Part shown: piece after piece, positions 18,330 through 27,474 of the stretch
Numbering within the stretch: the stretch's first letter is position 1
How the letters are laid out: each line of letters begins with the position of its first letter
NCBI RefSeq assembly: GCF_050306235.1
Contig: NZ_JBLWFH010000006.1
Span: forward strand, 227,869 to 291,868
From: Glaciecola sp947496235
Lineage (GTDB): Bacteria; Pseudomonadota; Gammaproteobacteria; Enterobacterales; Alteromonadaceae
Reading direction: 5' to 3'
Length of the DNA stretch: 64,000 nucleotides
Made by a program: the position numbers and the translations under genes
The notes under the pieces: generated by a model
What the model was told of the DNA's origin: nothing
Database searches by the model: none
What the model saw: only the letters and a program-made list of their open reading frames with translations

Positions 18330-19946
18330 TTGAAAACTGTCGTGCGATCTCAATTTCCATTTTTTTCACAAAATTCATCTGTTTGCTATCTCGATAACGC
18401 AGCGACTACACAAAAGTTAGCTTCGGTAATTGAATTTCAAACGCAATTTCAATCTAACGAATATGCCACTGTCGGCAGGGCCGACTATGCCCTAGCAAAT
18501 AAAGCAACCGCGCAACTAGAAGATACTCGTAGAACCTTAGCTACATTTATCAATGCCAATGAAAATGAAATTGTATTTACCAGTGGCGCTACTGAAAGTA
18601 TTAACCTAGTAGCCAGAGGCATAAACCGACAAATGCTAAATGGCGATACCATATTAATTTGCGCTTCCGAGCACCACGCTAATCTGCTGCCGTGGCAACA
18701 ATTAGCAAATGAATTGGAACTCACCATTAAAATTTTGCCTTTAACAGCAAATGGTGAATTTACGGCTAGTACATTTGACCAATGGCAATCGTATTTCACC
18801 CCAGATGTATGCCTTGTTGCCTGTGCCCATGTGTCGAACGTTTTAGGCAATATATTTCCAGTAAAAGATATCTGTGCGCTAGCCCATTCTATTAACGCCA
18901 TTAGCGTTATCGACGGTACTCAAGCTGTGGCGCATATGTCGGTGGACGTTTCCGATTTGAATTGCGATTTTTATGTTTTTAGTGCGCATAAAATGTATGG
19001 CCCGACAGGGGTGGGCGTTCTGTTTGGAAAATTTGCTATGTTGGAACAGCTAAAACCAAGCAAACTTGGCGGAGAGATGGTTTCTCAGGTCAGTTATCAG
19101 CATTATGTCCCCATGCCGCCGCCGACCAAGTTTGAAGCAGGAACCGCCAATATCACCGGCATTTTGGCGTTTAAATCTGCGGTTGAGTTTTTGCAGGCAA
19201 ATATGCAAAGCATCGCATCTCATGAACATCAATTAAACATTGAGTTGGTGACTATGCTAAGTCAGTTTCCTAACATTCGATTGCTCGGAAACATAGAACA
19301 ACAAACAGTAGGCGTGCTGAGTTTTTATTTTGAAGACGCAGACAACTATCAAATCGCAATTAGTCTGTGGCAACAAAATGTCGCTATACGCTATGGTCAA
19401 CATTGCGCCATGCCTTTGATTGCGTCTCTTGGTATTTCTGGTTGCTTGCGAGTTTCATTGGCTTGTTACAGTAACAAGGATGATTTGCAGAAGTTACAAA
19501 TAGCATTACAGACTATCTTTACAAATAATCAAGACAAAGAGTTAGAGCAACATCGAGAGCAAGTAGCCATCGATAGCCAGGGTGTTTCTGAGCATATTCA
19601 GGCGATTAACAAAGCAAATGACTGGTCTGCAAAACATAGAAGTTTACTCTTGATGAGCAAGCTGTTACCTATACTTGAAGAAAATGATCGACAAGATACA
19701 TATTACATTTCTGGCTGTGAAGCTAAGGTTTGGTTAAAGCAAGATATTATTCAGGGATGGCAAGCATATTCCGACAGCAAAGTCATTCGCGGGATTTTAA
19801 CCTTGTTAATCAGCAAGAGTGGCGAATTTTCTACTCCGTCAGACTATGTGCAGTTTCTACAAGAGATTGGCCTTGCGCATTATTTCAGTGAAAGCCGGCG
19901 CAATGGGGTAAACCAAATCATTCAGCGTCTGACATCAAATCTTTAA
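18330..19946 (+). CDS. Cysteine desulfurase fused to a SufE/CsdE sulfur acceptor
   Basis: The protein has 538 residues in two parts. Residues 1-395 are a class-V aminotransferase-fold desulfurase of the SufS/CsdA type, with PLP lysine 221 in FSAHKMYGPTG and nucleophile Cys 359 in RYGQHCAMP. Residues 430-538 match SufE/CsdE, with the acceptor Cys 463 in SGCEAKVWL. In E. coli CsdA and CsdE are separate proteins, so sulfur transfer would here be intramolecular. The start is uncertain: TTG 18330 or GTG 18342, neither with a clear ribosome-binding site. The 3' end overlaps the convergent glycosyltransferase by 29 bases. Confidence 0.9.
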   Translation: MKTVVRSQFPFFSQNSSVCYLDNAATTQKLASVIEFQTQFQSNEYATVGRADYALANKATAQLEDTRRTLATFINANENEIVFTSGATESINLVARGINRQMLNGDTILICASEHHANLLPWQQLANELELTIKILPLTANGEFTASTFDQWQSYFTPDVCLVACAHVSNVLGNIFPVKDICALAHSINAISVIDGTQAVAHMSVDVSDLNCDFYVFSAHKMYGPTGVGVLFGKFAMLEQLKPSKLGGEMVSQVSYQHYVPMPPPTKFEAGTANITGILAFKSAVEFLQANMQSIASHEHQLNIELVTMLSQFPNIRLLGNIEQQTVGVLSFYFEDADNYQIAISLWQQNVAIRYGQHCAMPLIASLGISGCLRVSLACYSNKDDLQKLQIALQTIFTNNQDKELEQHREQVAIDSQGVSEHIQAINKANDWSAKHRSLLLMSKLLPILEENDRQDTYYISGCEAKVWLKQDIIQGWQAYSDSKVIRGILTLLISKSGEFSTPSDYVQFLQEIGLAHYFSESRRNGVNQIIQRLTSNL

Positions 19947-21207
19947 GTTTGTTTTTAGCGGTTATCCACTGACCCATATATTTAGACGCATAAGAATTCT
20001 GATGGGTTAATAAAGCCTGCAAGAAGTGTTGCCTGCGATGCTGTTGTAAATTCTCTTGAATGTATTTGATGTCATTAAGTAATTTTATTTTGTTTTGCTG
20101 TAAGTTCACACCACTATCAGTTTTGGCTTGTAGACAATCACTTGCCGCTTTATTCCACGCATCTTCGTCTGTGTAAAGATCTATAATGGCTTGGCAAAAA
20201 GCATCAATATTATCTACCACTGCACCCGGCCAAGGTTTTACTTCGATTCCTTCAGAGCCAATAGGCGTGGTAATTGAAGGCGTGTTGGTGGCGAAACTAT
20301 CAATAATTTTACCTTTAATTCCAGCCCCAAAGGTCAGTGGGCTGACTAATAATCTATGTTGCGAAATTTCAGCTAAATGATCTTCAACATAGTCTTTTAA
20401 CAAAATGCCTTTTTTGGCATTTAAACGCTGGGTAATTCTGTGGGGAGCATAGCGCCCAACAATATGCAACTCTACATCTGGGATTTGTTTACGTATCACA
20501 GGCATTACCAAATCAATTAAGATTTCTGTCGAAATCACATTGGGTTCATGCAACAGACTACCAATAGATATTAAGTGCTGGCGCTCAGAAAACTCCCTCG
20601 AAGGTGCTATTTTGATATCCCGTATGAAGGGTATATGACTGATTTGGGTATCTGGCACATTAAATTCGGAAATTAACAATTGTCGTTCGAAGCTCGACAA
20701 TACAATGCTCAGATCACAACGCAAAATACTGGCGATTTCTCGGTAACATTTGTCATTTAATAGATATTTTTTATGTGCCGGTGAAAGCACAAAGTCACTG
20801 GTTTGAAAACGGGGCAAGGGAAGGTCTTTTAATGCATCTTTACGTCCAGTGCGTAGGAAATGCAAATCTTCACAGTCTAATACTCTTACTGTTTGCGGAC
20901 TGTGTTGGGCAACTCGCCAGCCAAATTGTTCTTCTGTTAGAAAACGATCAAAGATGACAACTTGTGGTGAAATCTGCTTGATTAAACTATTGAAACTGTC
21001 ATTATTTAATTCAACTTGTTGAATTTTTATACCAAGTTTAAGTAGGTTATCAGAATATTGACTTGTTGCTGCGGCGCAAAAGAAATGTACGACCCAGTTA
21101 TCTTCCAGAAATGTCTTGAGATAGCTGAGAATGTTTTGACCTGCGGCTGTGGTTTGAGATTCTGGCCAAACATACCCAATAAATACAATTTGCTTTTGGT
21201 CAGCCAT
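19918..21207 (-). CDS. Glycosyltransferase, GT-B fold (family 4-like)
   Basis: The 429-residue protein has a C-terminal nucleotide-sugar domain with LHIVGRYAP, the TFGAGIKGKIIDSFATNTPSI stretch and GSEGIEV, the pattern of GT4-type retaining transferases. The N-terminal half (FIGYVWPESQTTAAGQNIL) is the acceptor domain. Donor and acceptor are unknown. There is no sugar-biosynthesis cluster nearby. It converges with and overlaps the 3' end of the desulfurase fusion. Confidence 0.82.
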   Translation of the reverse strand: MADQKQIVFIGYVWPESQTTAAGQNILSYLKTFLEDNWVVHFFCAAATSQYSDNLLKLGIKIQQVELNNDSFNSLIKQISPQVVIFDRFLTEEQFGWRVAQHSPQTVRVLDCEDLHFLRTGRKDALKDLPLPRFQTSDFVLSPAHKKYLLNDKCYREIASILRCDLSIVLSSFERQLLISEFNVPDTQISHIPFIRDIKIAPSREFSERQHLISIGSLLHEPNVISTEILIDLVMPVIRKQIPDVELHIVGRYAPHRITQRLNAKKGILLKDYVEDHLAEISQHRLLVSPLTFGAGIKGKIIDSFATNTPSITTPIGSEGIEVKPWPGAVVDNIDAFCQAIIDLYTDEDAWNKAASDCLQAKTDSGVNLQQNKIKLLNDIKYIQENLQQHRRQHFLQALLTHQNSYASKYMGQWITAKNKLKDLMSDAE

Positions 21208-21246
21208 TAATCTTTTTCGCCTTTTAATTACTGGAGTTCAGGGTAA

Positions 21247-22296
21247 ATGCCAAAGATACCACAACATGATGCTCATCACATTGTATTTGGCGCAGGTCTA
21301 ATAGGGTCTTATCTAGGGGCTTGTTTAATTAAAGCAAAACAGCAAGTGACCCTGTATGGTAGAGAGGAACTGTTTTCTAAGCTACAACACAATTTTAAAA
21401 TTGCTGACTATTCCGGACATCATTATACAGTACCTCAATTACCTCATTTTATGACGTCGATTGAACAGAAAACCACAGTTGAAAAAGCGGATGTTGTTTG
21501 GTTGACGGTTAAATGCACCGCCTTAACCACAGTAATCGATGAATTAAGTCAATTAGTGGATGAAAGCACTATTATTATTTGCTGCCAAAATGGGGTGGGT
21601 AATCATAAAATTATCAAAAATGCGTTTCCACAAAATCAGGTGATCCGCGCGATGATCCCGTTTAACGTTGTTTCTGATTCGCCTGGGGATTTTTTCAGAG
21701 GCTCAGAAGGGCACATGACCTTAGAAATTACCGCGCCGATGGAAAATACTGTGATTTGGCTGGCAAGACAACTTGATTGTGATTTGTTACCGGTTGATAT
21801 CAGCCATAATATGACAGCTCTACAATGGGCGAAACTGCAATTAAATTTAGGCAATGCCATGAATGCACTGGTCGATATGCCAGTAAAAGCCATGTTGGAG
21901 AACAAGAAATATCGACTCATCATTGCGTTAATGATGGATGAATTACTAAAAATTACCGAAAAACAGAAAATAAAACTACCGAAAGTTACAAATTTGCCGA
22001 ATAAATGGATACCAAAGGTATTACGCTTGCCCAATTGGTTATTTAATATTGTTGCGCAAAAGATGCTAGCAATAGACCCCAAAGTTAGAACATCCATGTA
22101 TTGGGATCTTAAAAACGGGAAAAAAACCGAGATTGATTTCATCAACGGAAAAGTGGTGGATGAGGCGGCAAAGTTTGATATTTCAGTACCTGCGAATCGT
22201 TTAGTGACTGCATTGATAAAAAAGCGAGAGCAGGGTAAGCAAGATACAAATGATGAATTAGAAAAACGCTTCAGTGCGCTATTGAAATCGCGCTGA
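21247..22296 (+). CDS. Ketopantoate reductase-like (ApbA/PanE) oxidoreductase
   Basis: The 349-residue protein starts with a Rossmann NADPH loop GAGLIGSYLGACL and continues with WLTVKCTAL and CCQNGVGN, as in the ApbA/PanE family, and has the family's helical C-terminal domain. PanE reduces 2-dehydropantoate to pantoate for coenzyme A. Lysine residues around QWAKLQLNLGNAMNAL fit the catalytic helix. Many genomes carry several paralogues, so true PanE activity is not certain. Confidence 0.82.
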   Translation: MPKIPQHDAHHIVFGAGLIGSYLGACLIKAKQQVTLYGREELFSKLQHNFKIADYSGHHYTVPQLPHFMTSIEQKTTVEKADVVWLTVKCTALTTVIDELSQLVDESTIIICCQNGVGNHKIIKNAFPQNQVIRAMIPFNVVSDSPGDFFRGSEGHMTLEITAPMENTVIWLARQLDCDLLPVDISHNMTALQWAKLQLNLGNAMNALVDMPVKAMLENKKYRLIIALMMDELLKITEKQKIKLPKVTNLPNKWIPKVLRLPNWLFNIVAQKMLAIDPKVRTSMYWDLKNGKKTEIDFINGKVVDEAAKFDISVPANRLVTALIKKREQGKQDTNDELEKRFSALLKSR

Positions 22297-22325
22297 CAAA
22301 AAAGGATTGGAGTGGCGAAGTTCTT

Positions 22326-23156
22326 ATGAACGCAATTGAATATGCTAACAGAGCATCAAAATTATTTGCGGTTCCTGAAACGGCAACTAAGATAAAACAT
22401 CTTTCAGACTCTGGCTCAGCGCAGATGCGTGATATTGCTAGGGTCGTGTCTTCAGATCCTGGGTTAGCCGCTCATGTACTGAAACTCGCAAATTCAGCTG
22501 TTTATCGATTTTCGCGAAAGATTGAAGATCTGGAAAAAGCAATTCAAATCATTGGGGTTAATTCAGTTTACGAATTTGCTTTAGCATTTGCGGTGTCAGA
22601 CTCACTAACCAAAGAACATTACAAATATATCGATGTAAAAAAATACTGGTTTCAGTCATTAAGCTGCGCATTGTTCTGTCGAGAAATAGCCAAAATATGT
22701 CATGAAAAAGATGGCTCCAGACTTTTCATGGCAGGGTTGTTTCATAATATTGGTGAACTTGCTGTATTACGCATTAATCCAACTCTAGCGCGTGACTGTG
22801 GACGTTTTAACGCGACAAAATTTCCTAAAACAGTGCAGCAGGAGCTGTTAGGCTTTGGCTATGCGGAAATTTCTGCCTCATTGTTACAAAAATGGTTATT
22901 GCCAGATTCCATCGTTAGCACAGTCGCAATGCAACACCATGATGAATCGCCTGCCGTAACCCAAGAGATTCAAATATTGCAACTGGCTTATACGCTTTCG
23001 ATGATTATTACCTATCCAGATCTATATGATTTGGAGCTCTTTGTACCTGAATTTCTTTACACCAGTTTGAATATTTCATCCGAAGAAATAGACAGTGTTA
23101 TCAACAAAGTACGTACAGAAACAGAAAAAACTGTGCATTTATTTGTTGATCATTAG
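22326..23156 (+). CDS. HDOD domain signalling protein
   Basis: The 276-residue protein consists mostly of an HDOD domain (about 15-220), including SSDPGLAAHVLKLANSAVYRF and AGLFHNIGELAV, the degenerate HD motif. HDOD proteins are signalling or regulatory adaptors, not confirmed phosphohydrolases. It lies 29 bases after the reductase gene and is probably cotranscribed with it. No fused output domain is seen. Confidence 0.88.
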   Translation: MNAIEYANRASKLFAVPETATKIKHLSDSGSAQMRDIARVVSSDPGLAAHVLKLANSAVYRFSRKIEDLEKAIQIIGVNSVYEFALAFAVSDSLTKEHYKYIDVKKYWFQSLSCALFCREIAKICHEKDGSRLFMAGLFHNIGELAVLRINPTLARDCGRFNATKFPKTVQQELLGFGYAEISASLLQKWLLPDSIVSTVAMQHHDESPAVTQEIQILQLAYTLSMIITYPDLYDLELFVPEFLYTSLNISSEEIDSVINKVRTETEKTVHLFVDH

Positions 23157-23163
23157 AGAACGT

Positions 23164-23967
23164 TCAGTCAAATACAGCTACCGTTTGTCGCGACAAGGCA
23201 ATCACTTCGCCGTCTTTATCCCAAATGGTGGCTTCGGTGTGTCCATAACCGCCCGCTGCTTGTCGTGTTTCTGCTTTATAAGCAAACCAATCCGTAGGCC
23301 CGATAGGGCGATGAGGGTGAATAAATTCCAAATTCCAACTCACGGTACTGGCGGGAGACGGCCATTTTAACATTTGTAGTAGCGTTGGCGGCCAAGCATC
23401 TATAATCCCCACGATGTGTGCATCAGTGATTTCGGCCGGCGCAGTTTTATAACGCATCCAACCATAATATTGCGCTTGTTTTTTGCCTGTGAAGGGAATT
23501 CCTCCTTTTTCTATGGATAAGTCAAAATGGCGCAGGAATTTTGGCGTTATTTTGGGTATCTGCGGGATAAAATTAGATTTCTCCGGCAAGGGTAAGTTAT
23601 GAACTTCTTCATTCTTTACTTCAATCTTTGACTGTCGTTGTTCACCAAAACAAGCTTGAACCACGACGGCCACTTTTTGTTCTTGAATAGCGCGAGCCTG
23701 AAGTTGAGATACATTTTTTCCTTCACGAAGAACTTCCACTGTAATAGTAAAGTTTTGTTCCGACAATAACGGCCCCACAAAATTCGTGGTAAGTGATCTG
23801 AGCACCCTTGCAGAATCAACATTCAATTTACAAGCATAATAGAGCAGAGCAGCACTTATGCCACCATATACAGTGCGACCTTGTGACCAATCTTTGGACA
23901 CCGATATTTCTACTGAGTGCTTATTTGGGGCTGCATCAATTACAGCAAAAAGTTGGTCTATGGTCAT
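23164..23967 (-). CDS. Acyl-CoA thioesterase family protein (double hot-dog)
   Basis: I start at the ATG at 23967 (MTIDQLFAVI), giving about 267 residues; a longer frame to 24033 has an N-terminus out of register with the family. The first hot-dog has DWSQGRTVYGGISAALLYYA, the second LEFIHPHRPIGPTDWFAYKAET. This TesB-like family hydrolyses acyl-CoA; the substrate is unknown. It is a monocistronic gene, convergent with the HDOD gene and divergent from the MFS carrier. Confidence 0.83.
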   Translation of the reverse strand: MTIDQLFAVIDAAPNKHSVEISVSKDWSQGRTVYGGISAALLYYACKLNVDSARVLRSLTTNFVGPLLSEQNFTITVEVLREGKNVSQLQARAIQEQKVAVVVQACFGEQRQSKIEVKNEEVHNLPLPEKSNFIPQIPKITPKFLRHFDLSIEKGGIPFTGKKQAQYYGWMRYKTAPAEITDAHIVGIIDAWPPTLLQMLKWPSPASTVSWNLEFIHPHRPIGPTDWFAYKAETRQAAGGYGHTEATIWDKDGEVIALSRQTVAVFD

Positions 23968-24204
23968 TATGCTTCTACTTAAATTTCTGGTCCGATGAGA
24001 ATGGAATGTAAAATATTTAAAGCTGCGAGACAACTCACCAGTAGTGTGTAGAAACTATAATTTCCCATGATATTTACAAATAATTCACATAAAGTGGAAC
24101 AATATTAACAATGTACATTACCTTAAGCTTATGGATGGCTGTGTAAGCAGCAAAGTTAGACTGTCTAATAAATAATATTGACGAGAAGTGATCGGAGATA
24201 ATGC

Positions 24205-25521
24205 ATGAGTCAATCAGCAACAGAAACCATTAGCCAAGGTGAAACACCGTCGGGTGCTTACCGAAATTATGTGTTGTTTATACTGACCTTAGTGTATGCC
24301 TTTAATTTTATTGATCGACAAATCATCGGGATTCTATCTCCCTTTATACAAGCAGACTTAGGTTTGTCAGATGCACAGTTAGGTTGGTTGAAAGGCTTTG
24401 CATTTGCTTTGCTTTACACTATCGTCGGGATTCCAATTGCTTGGTTAGCAGACAGATATAGTCGGGTAAATATTGTCAGTGTCTCACTGGCGCTATGGAG
24501 CGGATTTACAGCCTTATCAGGGGTTGCAACTAACTTTTTCCAACTAGCTTTGGCTCGCGTTGGTGTTGGTATTGGAGAAGCTGGCGGTAGTCCTCCTTCA
24601 CATTCCATGTTATCCGATTTATTCGCGCCTCATGAACGCGCAAAAGCACTTGGCATTTATTCTTTAGGTATTCCTTTTGGGATCATGGCAGCTTATTTGG
24701 CTGCAGCGTTTTTCTTGCAAGGGGGAAGTGCTGATTGGCGTTCTGTCATGATAGCGGTGGGTATACCCGGCGTATTGTTAGCGTTATTGGTCAAATTTAC
24801 GGTAAAAGAAACCGTACGCACAAGTGTTGGCAACGGTCCGGCGCAAATGAAGTTTACGACAGCTGTATCCACTTTACTTCGAATTCCTACCTGGTGGGGA
24901 ATGTGTCTAGGTATTTCGTTCGGCTCTTTTGGTAACTATGCAATAGGCGCCTGGATTATCGACTTCTTCGTGCGCATTCATACTGATATGCCGGTTCAAA
25001 CCCTGCTCATTACTTTCGGAATTATTAATGGTACCGCTTATGCTTTGGGCGTTTGGTTAGGTGGTGTTATTGCTGATAAATGGGGTAAAAAAGATAAACG
25101 TGGTTACGCTTGGTTACCAACGATATCGATGCTTATAGGTGTACCTTGTTTTGTCGCTTCGCTTTACGTGGCAAACCCATGGATCACATTAGCACTATTA
25201 ACCATACTGCTATTCACTAGTGGCATGTATTTAGGACCTTGTTTTGCAATTGCACAAACCCTAGCGCCAGTAAATGCCCGCGCTATGTCGACAGCCTTAT
25301 TCTTCTTTGTGCTAAATATTATTGCGTTAGGTGGCGGACCAACTTTCGTAGGCTTGGCCAGTGATTATTTCACGGAAAGCATGGGCAGCAGTGAAGCATT
25401 GCGATTTTCTTTGATGTTATTAACGGTGCCGTATTTACTTTCTATTCTTACCTTTTACTGGTCAAGTTTAAAAATACGTCAAGACTGGGCAAATTCTGAA
25501 GCAAAACAAAAAGCGATGTAA
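24205..25521 (+). CDS. MFS transporter, spinster-like
   Basis: The 438-residue protein has 12 predicted transmembrane helices, the early FNFIDRQIIGILSPFIQADLGLSDAQLGWL signature and the loop-2 motif AWLADRYSR. This is the spinster-type branch of the major facilitator superfamily, common in marine gammaproteobacteria for organic-acid or lipid-like cargo. Cargo cannot be told from sequence. It lies upstream of an AraC regulator and hydrolase, separated by a hairpin. Confidence 0.88.
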   Translation: MSQSATETISQGETPSGAYRNYVLFILTLVYAFNFIDRQIIGILSPFIQADLGLSDAQLGWLKGFAFALLYTIVGIPIAWLADRYSRVNIVSVSLALWSGFTALSGVATNFFQLALARVGVGIGEAGGSPPSHSMLSDLFAPHERAKALGIYSLGIPFGIMAAYLAAAFFLQGGSADWRSVMIAVGIPGVLLALLVKFTVKETVRTSVGNGPAQMKFTTAVSTLLRIPTWWGMCLGISFGSFGNYAIGAWIIDFFVRIHTDMPVQTLLITFGIINGTAYALGVWLGGVIADKWGKKDKRGYAWLPTISMLIGVPCFVASLYVANPWITLALLTILLFTSGMYLGPCFAIAQTLAPVNARAMSTALFFFVLNIIALGGGPTFVGLASDYFTESMGSSEALRFSLMLLTVPYLLSILTFYWSSLKIRQDWANSEAKQKAM

Positions 25522-25564
25522 TAAAAAGGGGATATGGGTCATTTATTGCCAAACAATTAAAAAA

Positions 25565-25594
25565 GCTCTACTGTATCTAGTCTGCTAGTAGAGC
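25565..25594 (+). terminator. Hairpin after the MFS gene
   Basis: Perfect arms GCTCTACT (25565-25572) and AGTAGAGC (25587-25594) enclose 14 bases and are flanked by A-rich and T-containing sequence. It separates the transporter from the AraC gene. Confidence 0.78.
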
Positions 25595-25627
25595 AAATTT
25601 TCGTTGTTCATTATTTAGGTTAATAGA

Positions 25628-26638
25628 TTGGCAAGATCACATATTCCTGTGGTAAAGGTTTCACACTTGATAGAGTTACTTGAGCGCCATACTGGTGCTA
25701 AAAGTGCTTTTGGTAGTCGGACATTAGAAGATGTTTACCCAACAGATAGTGCACTTTTCGATGATGTGAAGGCTAGACAGCAACTACTAACGCTTATTAA
25801 TGAAATGCCTTTGTCAGAACTAGGTCAATTACTGACACAGAAAGTGCTAAACGCAGAACATGAGGGTTTCGATAATGCTTTGCAACATTGTCAGTCAATA
25901 GAACAAGGGTTATATGTCATAAGCCAGTATTTGACGGTGAAACTACTAGGCATAGAAATAACCTTAGTTAAAAGAACTAACGAATATAGGTTACTTATTG
26001 ATGACTTTTATTGGCAGCAAGATTTCCATCAATTGGTAATTCAAGTCGTCGTTAGCATGTTGATTAGGCATCTTCATACACTTACAGAGAAGTTCCCTGA
26101 GCTTAGTATTAAATATATCGCTTTTGATTTTGAAAAAACGTCAAAAAATCAGAATGATAAGCTTTATAAAGGTGTTGATTTATACTTCGAACAAACATTC
26201 TGTGCGATGAATATTCACATAAGTTCACGCCGTTCTAATACGCGGAAAATCAAATCTGAACGCTTTTTACAGGCAATTGAACTATGTGAATTTGAAAAAC
26301 GCGCGTATCTAGAGACGGCACTAACAACACAAAAAGTTTGGCATTTAATTTCTCAATCGTCAGGTGCGAGTATTCCATCTTTGAATGAAATTGCGCACTT
26401 ATTAAATACTAGCTCGCGAACTCTGCATAGAGAATTGTTAAAAGAACAGACTAGTTTCAGTGCTTTGGTCAATAATTTTCAAGCAAGTAAATCAAAACAG
26501 TTATTGCTATCGTATCAGTATTCAGTACAGGAAGTAGGGCAGCTTTTAGGATATTCCGATGTTGCTAATTTTAGACGAGCATTTAAGCGTTGGTACAAAT
26601 GCTCACCCATAGAGTTTATTAGATTAAGAAGTAAATGA
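25628..26638 (+). CDS. AraC-family transcriptional regulator
   Basis: The 336-residue protein has an N-terminal ligand-type domain (about 15-200, similar in layout to the Arabinose_bd group used by OruR/ArgR-like regulators) and a C-terminal pair of helix-turn-helix motifs (about 245-335, with LNTSSRTLHRELLKEQTS and VGQLLGYSDVANFRRAFKRW). It starts at TTG 25628 with a weak ribosome-binding site; a later start would cut into the domain. The last four bases overlap the hydrolase start (ATGA), suggesting translational coupling. The inducer is unknown. Confidence 0.88.
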   Translation: MARSHIPVVKVSHLIELLERHTGAKSAFGSRTLEDVYPTDSALFDDVKARQQLLTLINEMPLSELGQLLTQKVLNAEHEGFDNALQHCQSIEQGLYVISQYLTVKLLGIEITLVKRTNEYRLLIDDFYWQQDFHQLVIQVVVSMLIRHLHTLTEKFPELSIKYIAFDFEKTSKNQNDKLYKGVDLYFEQTFCAMNIHISSRRSNTRKIKSERFLQAIELCEFEKRAYLETALTTQKVWHLISQSSGASIPSLNEIAHLLNTSSRTLHRELLKEQTSFSALVNNFQASKSKQLLLSYQYSVQEVGQLLGYSDVANFRRAFKRWYKCSPIEFIRLRSK

Positions 26639-27438
26639 AGCCAAAACTTACACTACATTTTGCTCATGCGAATGGCTTTCCAGCTGCAAGTTATAAAAAG
26701 CTATTTAGCCAAATAGACGATCAAATCGACATTATTGCCATCGATAAATTTGCACATGATCCAAGGTTTCCACCTAATAACCACTGGCAGAATCAAGTCG
26801 ATGAATTGATCAATTTCATACAGGCATCTAGTAATCAACCTGTCATAGGCGTAGGCCATAGTTTTGGCGCGGTTATTACCTACATTGCAAGTTGCCAAAA
26901 GCCGGAATTATTTTCTAGCATCATATTGCTCGATCCTCCGCTGGTAACTGGATTTTCCAAATATTTATTTCGGATGGCAAAAAGAAGCCCATTTATTAAT
27001 AAAATCACACCGGCTGGGAAAACCGCAAATCGAAAACGCGAGTGGCCAATAGAAGCAAATTTATATGAATACTTCTCATCTAGAGCTTTGTTTCAGAATA
27101 TGGATAAAGACTGTATTCATGATTATATTGATGCAGTCATTCATGAAGCGCCGCCGATTAAACGACTCACCTTTGATCCGAACATTGAATGTCAAATTTT
27201 TAGGACAATTCCAGATAATCTGAACAACTATTATGGAAAATTAAAAGTGCCGGCAAAACTGGTAACCGGCAAATATACCCAAGTCTGTGTGGATAAGTTG
27301 CGTACGCCATTTTTAAAGGGCAATCCCACTATGGAGCATTTACCTTTGAACTATGGGGGACACATGTTTCCTCTAGAACAGCCGCTTAAAATTGCAGACT
27401 GCATCAATTCAACATTAAAATCATGGGAGATTATCTAA
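26635..27438 (+). CDS. Alpha/beta hydrolase
   Basis: The 267-residue protein has the nucleophile elbow GVGHSFGAV (Ser about 81), a strand with ILLDPPL and the late catalytic His in GGHMFPLEQP. It is a soluble esterase- or lipase-like hydrolase with no signal peptide. It is coupled to the AraC gene and ends in a perfect hairpin. The substrate is unknown; control by the adjacent AraC regulator is an inference from the overlap. Confidence 0.87.
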   Translation: MKPKLTLHFAHANGFPAASYKKLFSQIDDQIDIIAIDKFAHDPRFPPNNHWQNQVDELINFIQASSNQPVIGVGHSFGAVITYIASCQKPELFSSIILLDPPLVTGFSKYLFRMAKRSPFINKITPAGKTANRKREWPIEANLYEYFSSRALFQNMDKDCIHDYIDAVIHEAPPIKRLTFDPNIECQIFRTIPDNLNNYYGKLKVPAKLVTGKYTQVCVDKLRTPFLKGNPTMEHLPLNYGGHMFPLEQPLKIADCINSTLKSWEII

Positions 27439-27462
27439 GGCGATATAGCGATATCGCCTTAG
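27435..27462. terminator. Bidirectional hairpin between hydrolase and glgC
   Basis: Perfect 12-base arms (27435-27446, CTAAGGCGATAT; 27451-27462, ATATCGCCTTAG) have a four-base loop. The left arm includes the hydrolase stop. No long T run follows, but the two genes converge here. Confidence 0.75.
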
Positions 27463-27474
27463 GCAAGAATGGTT

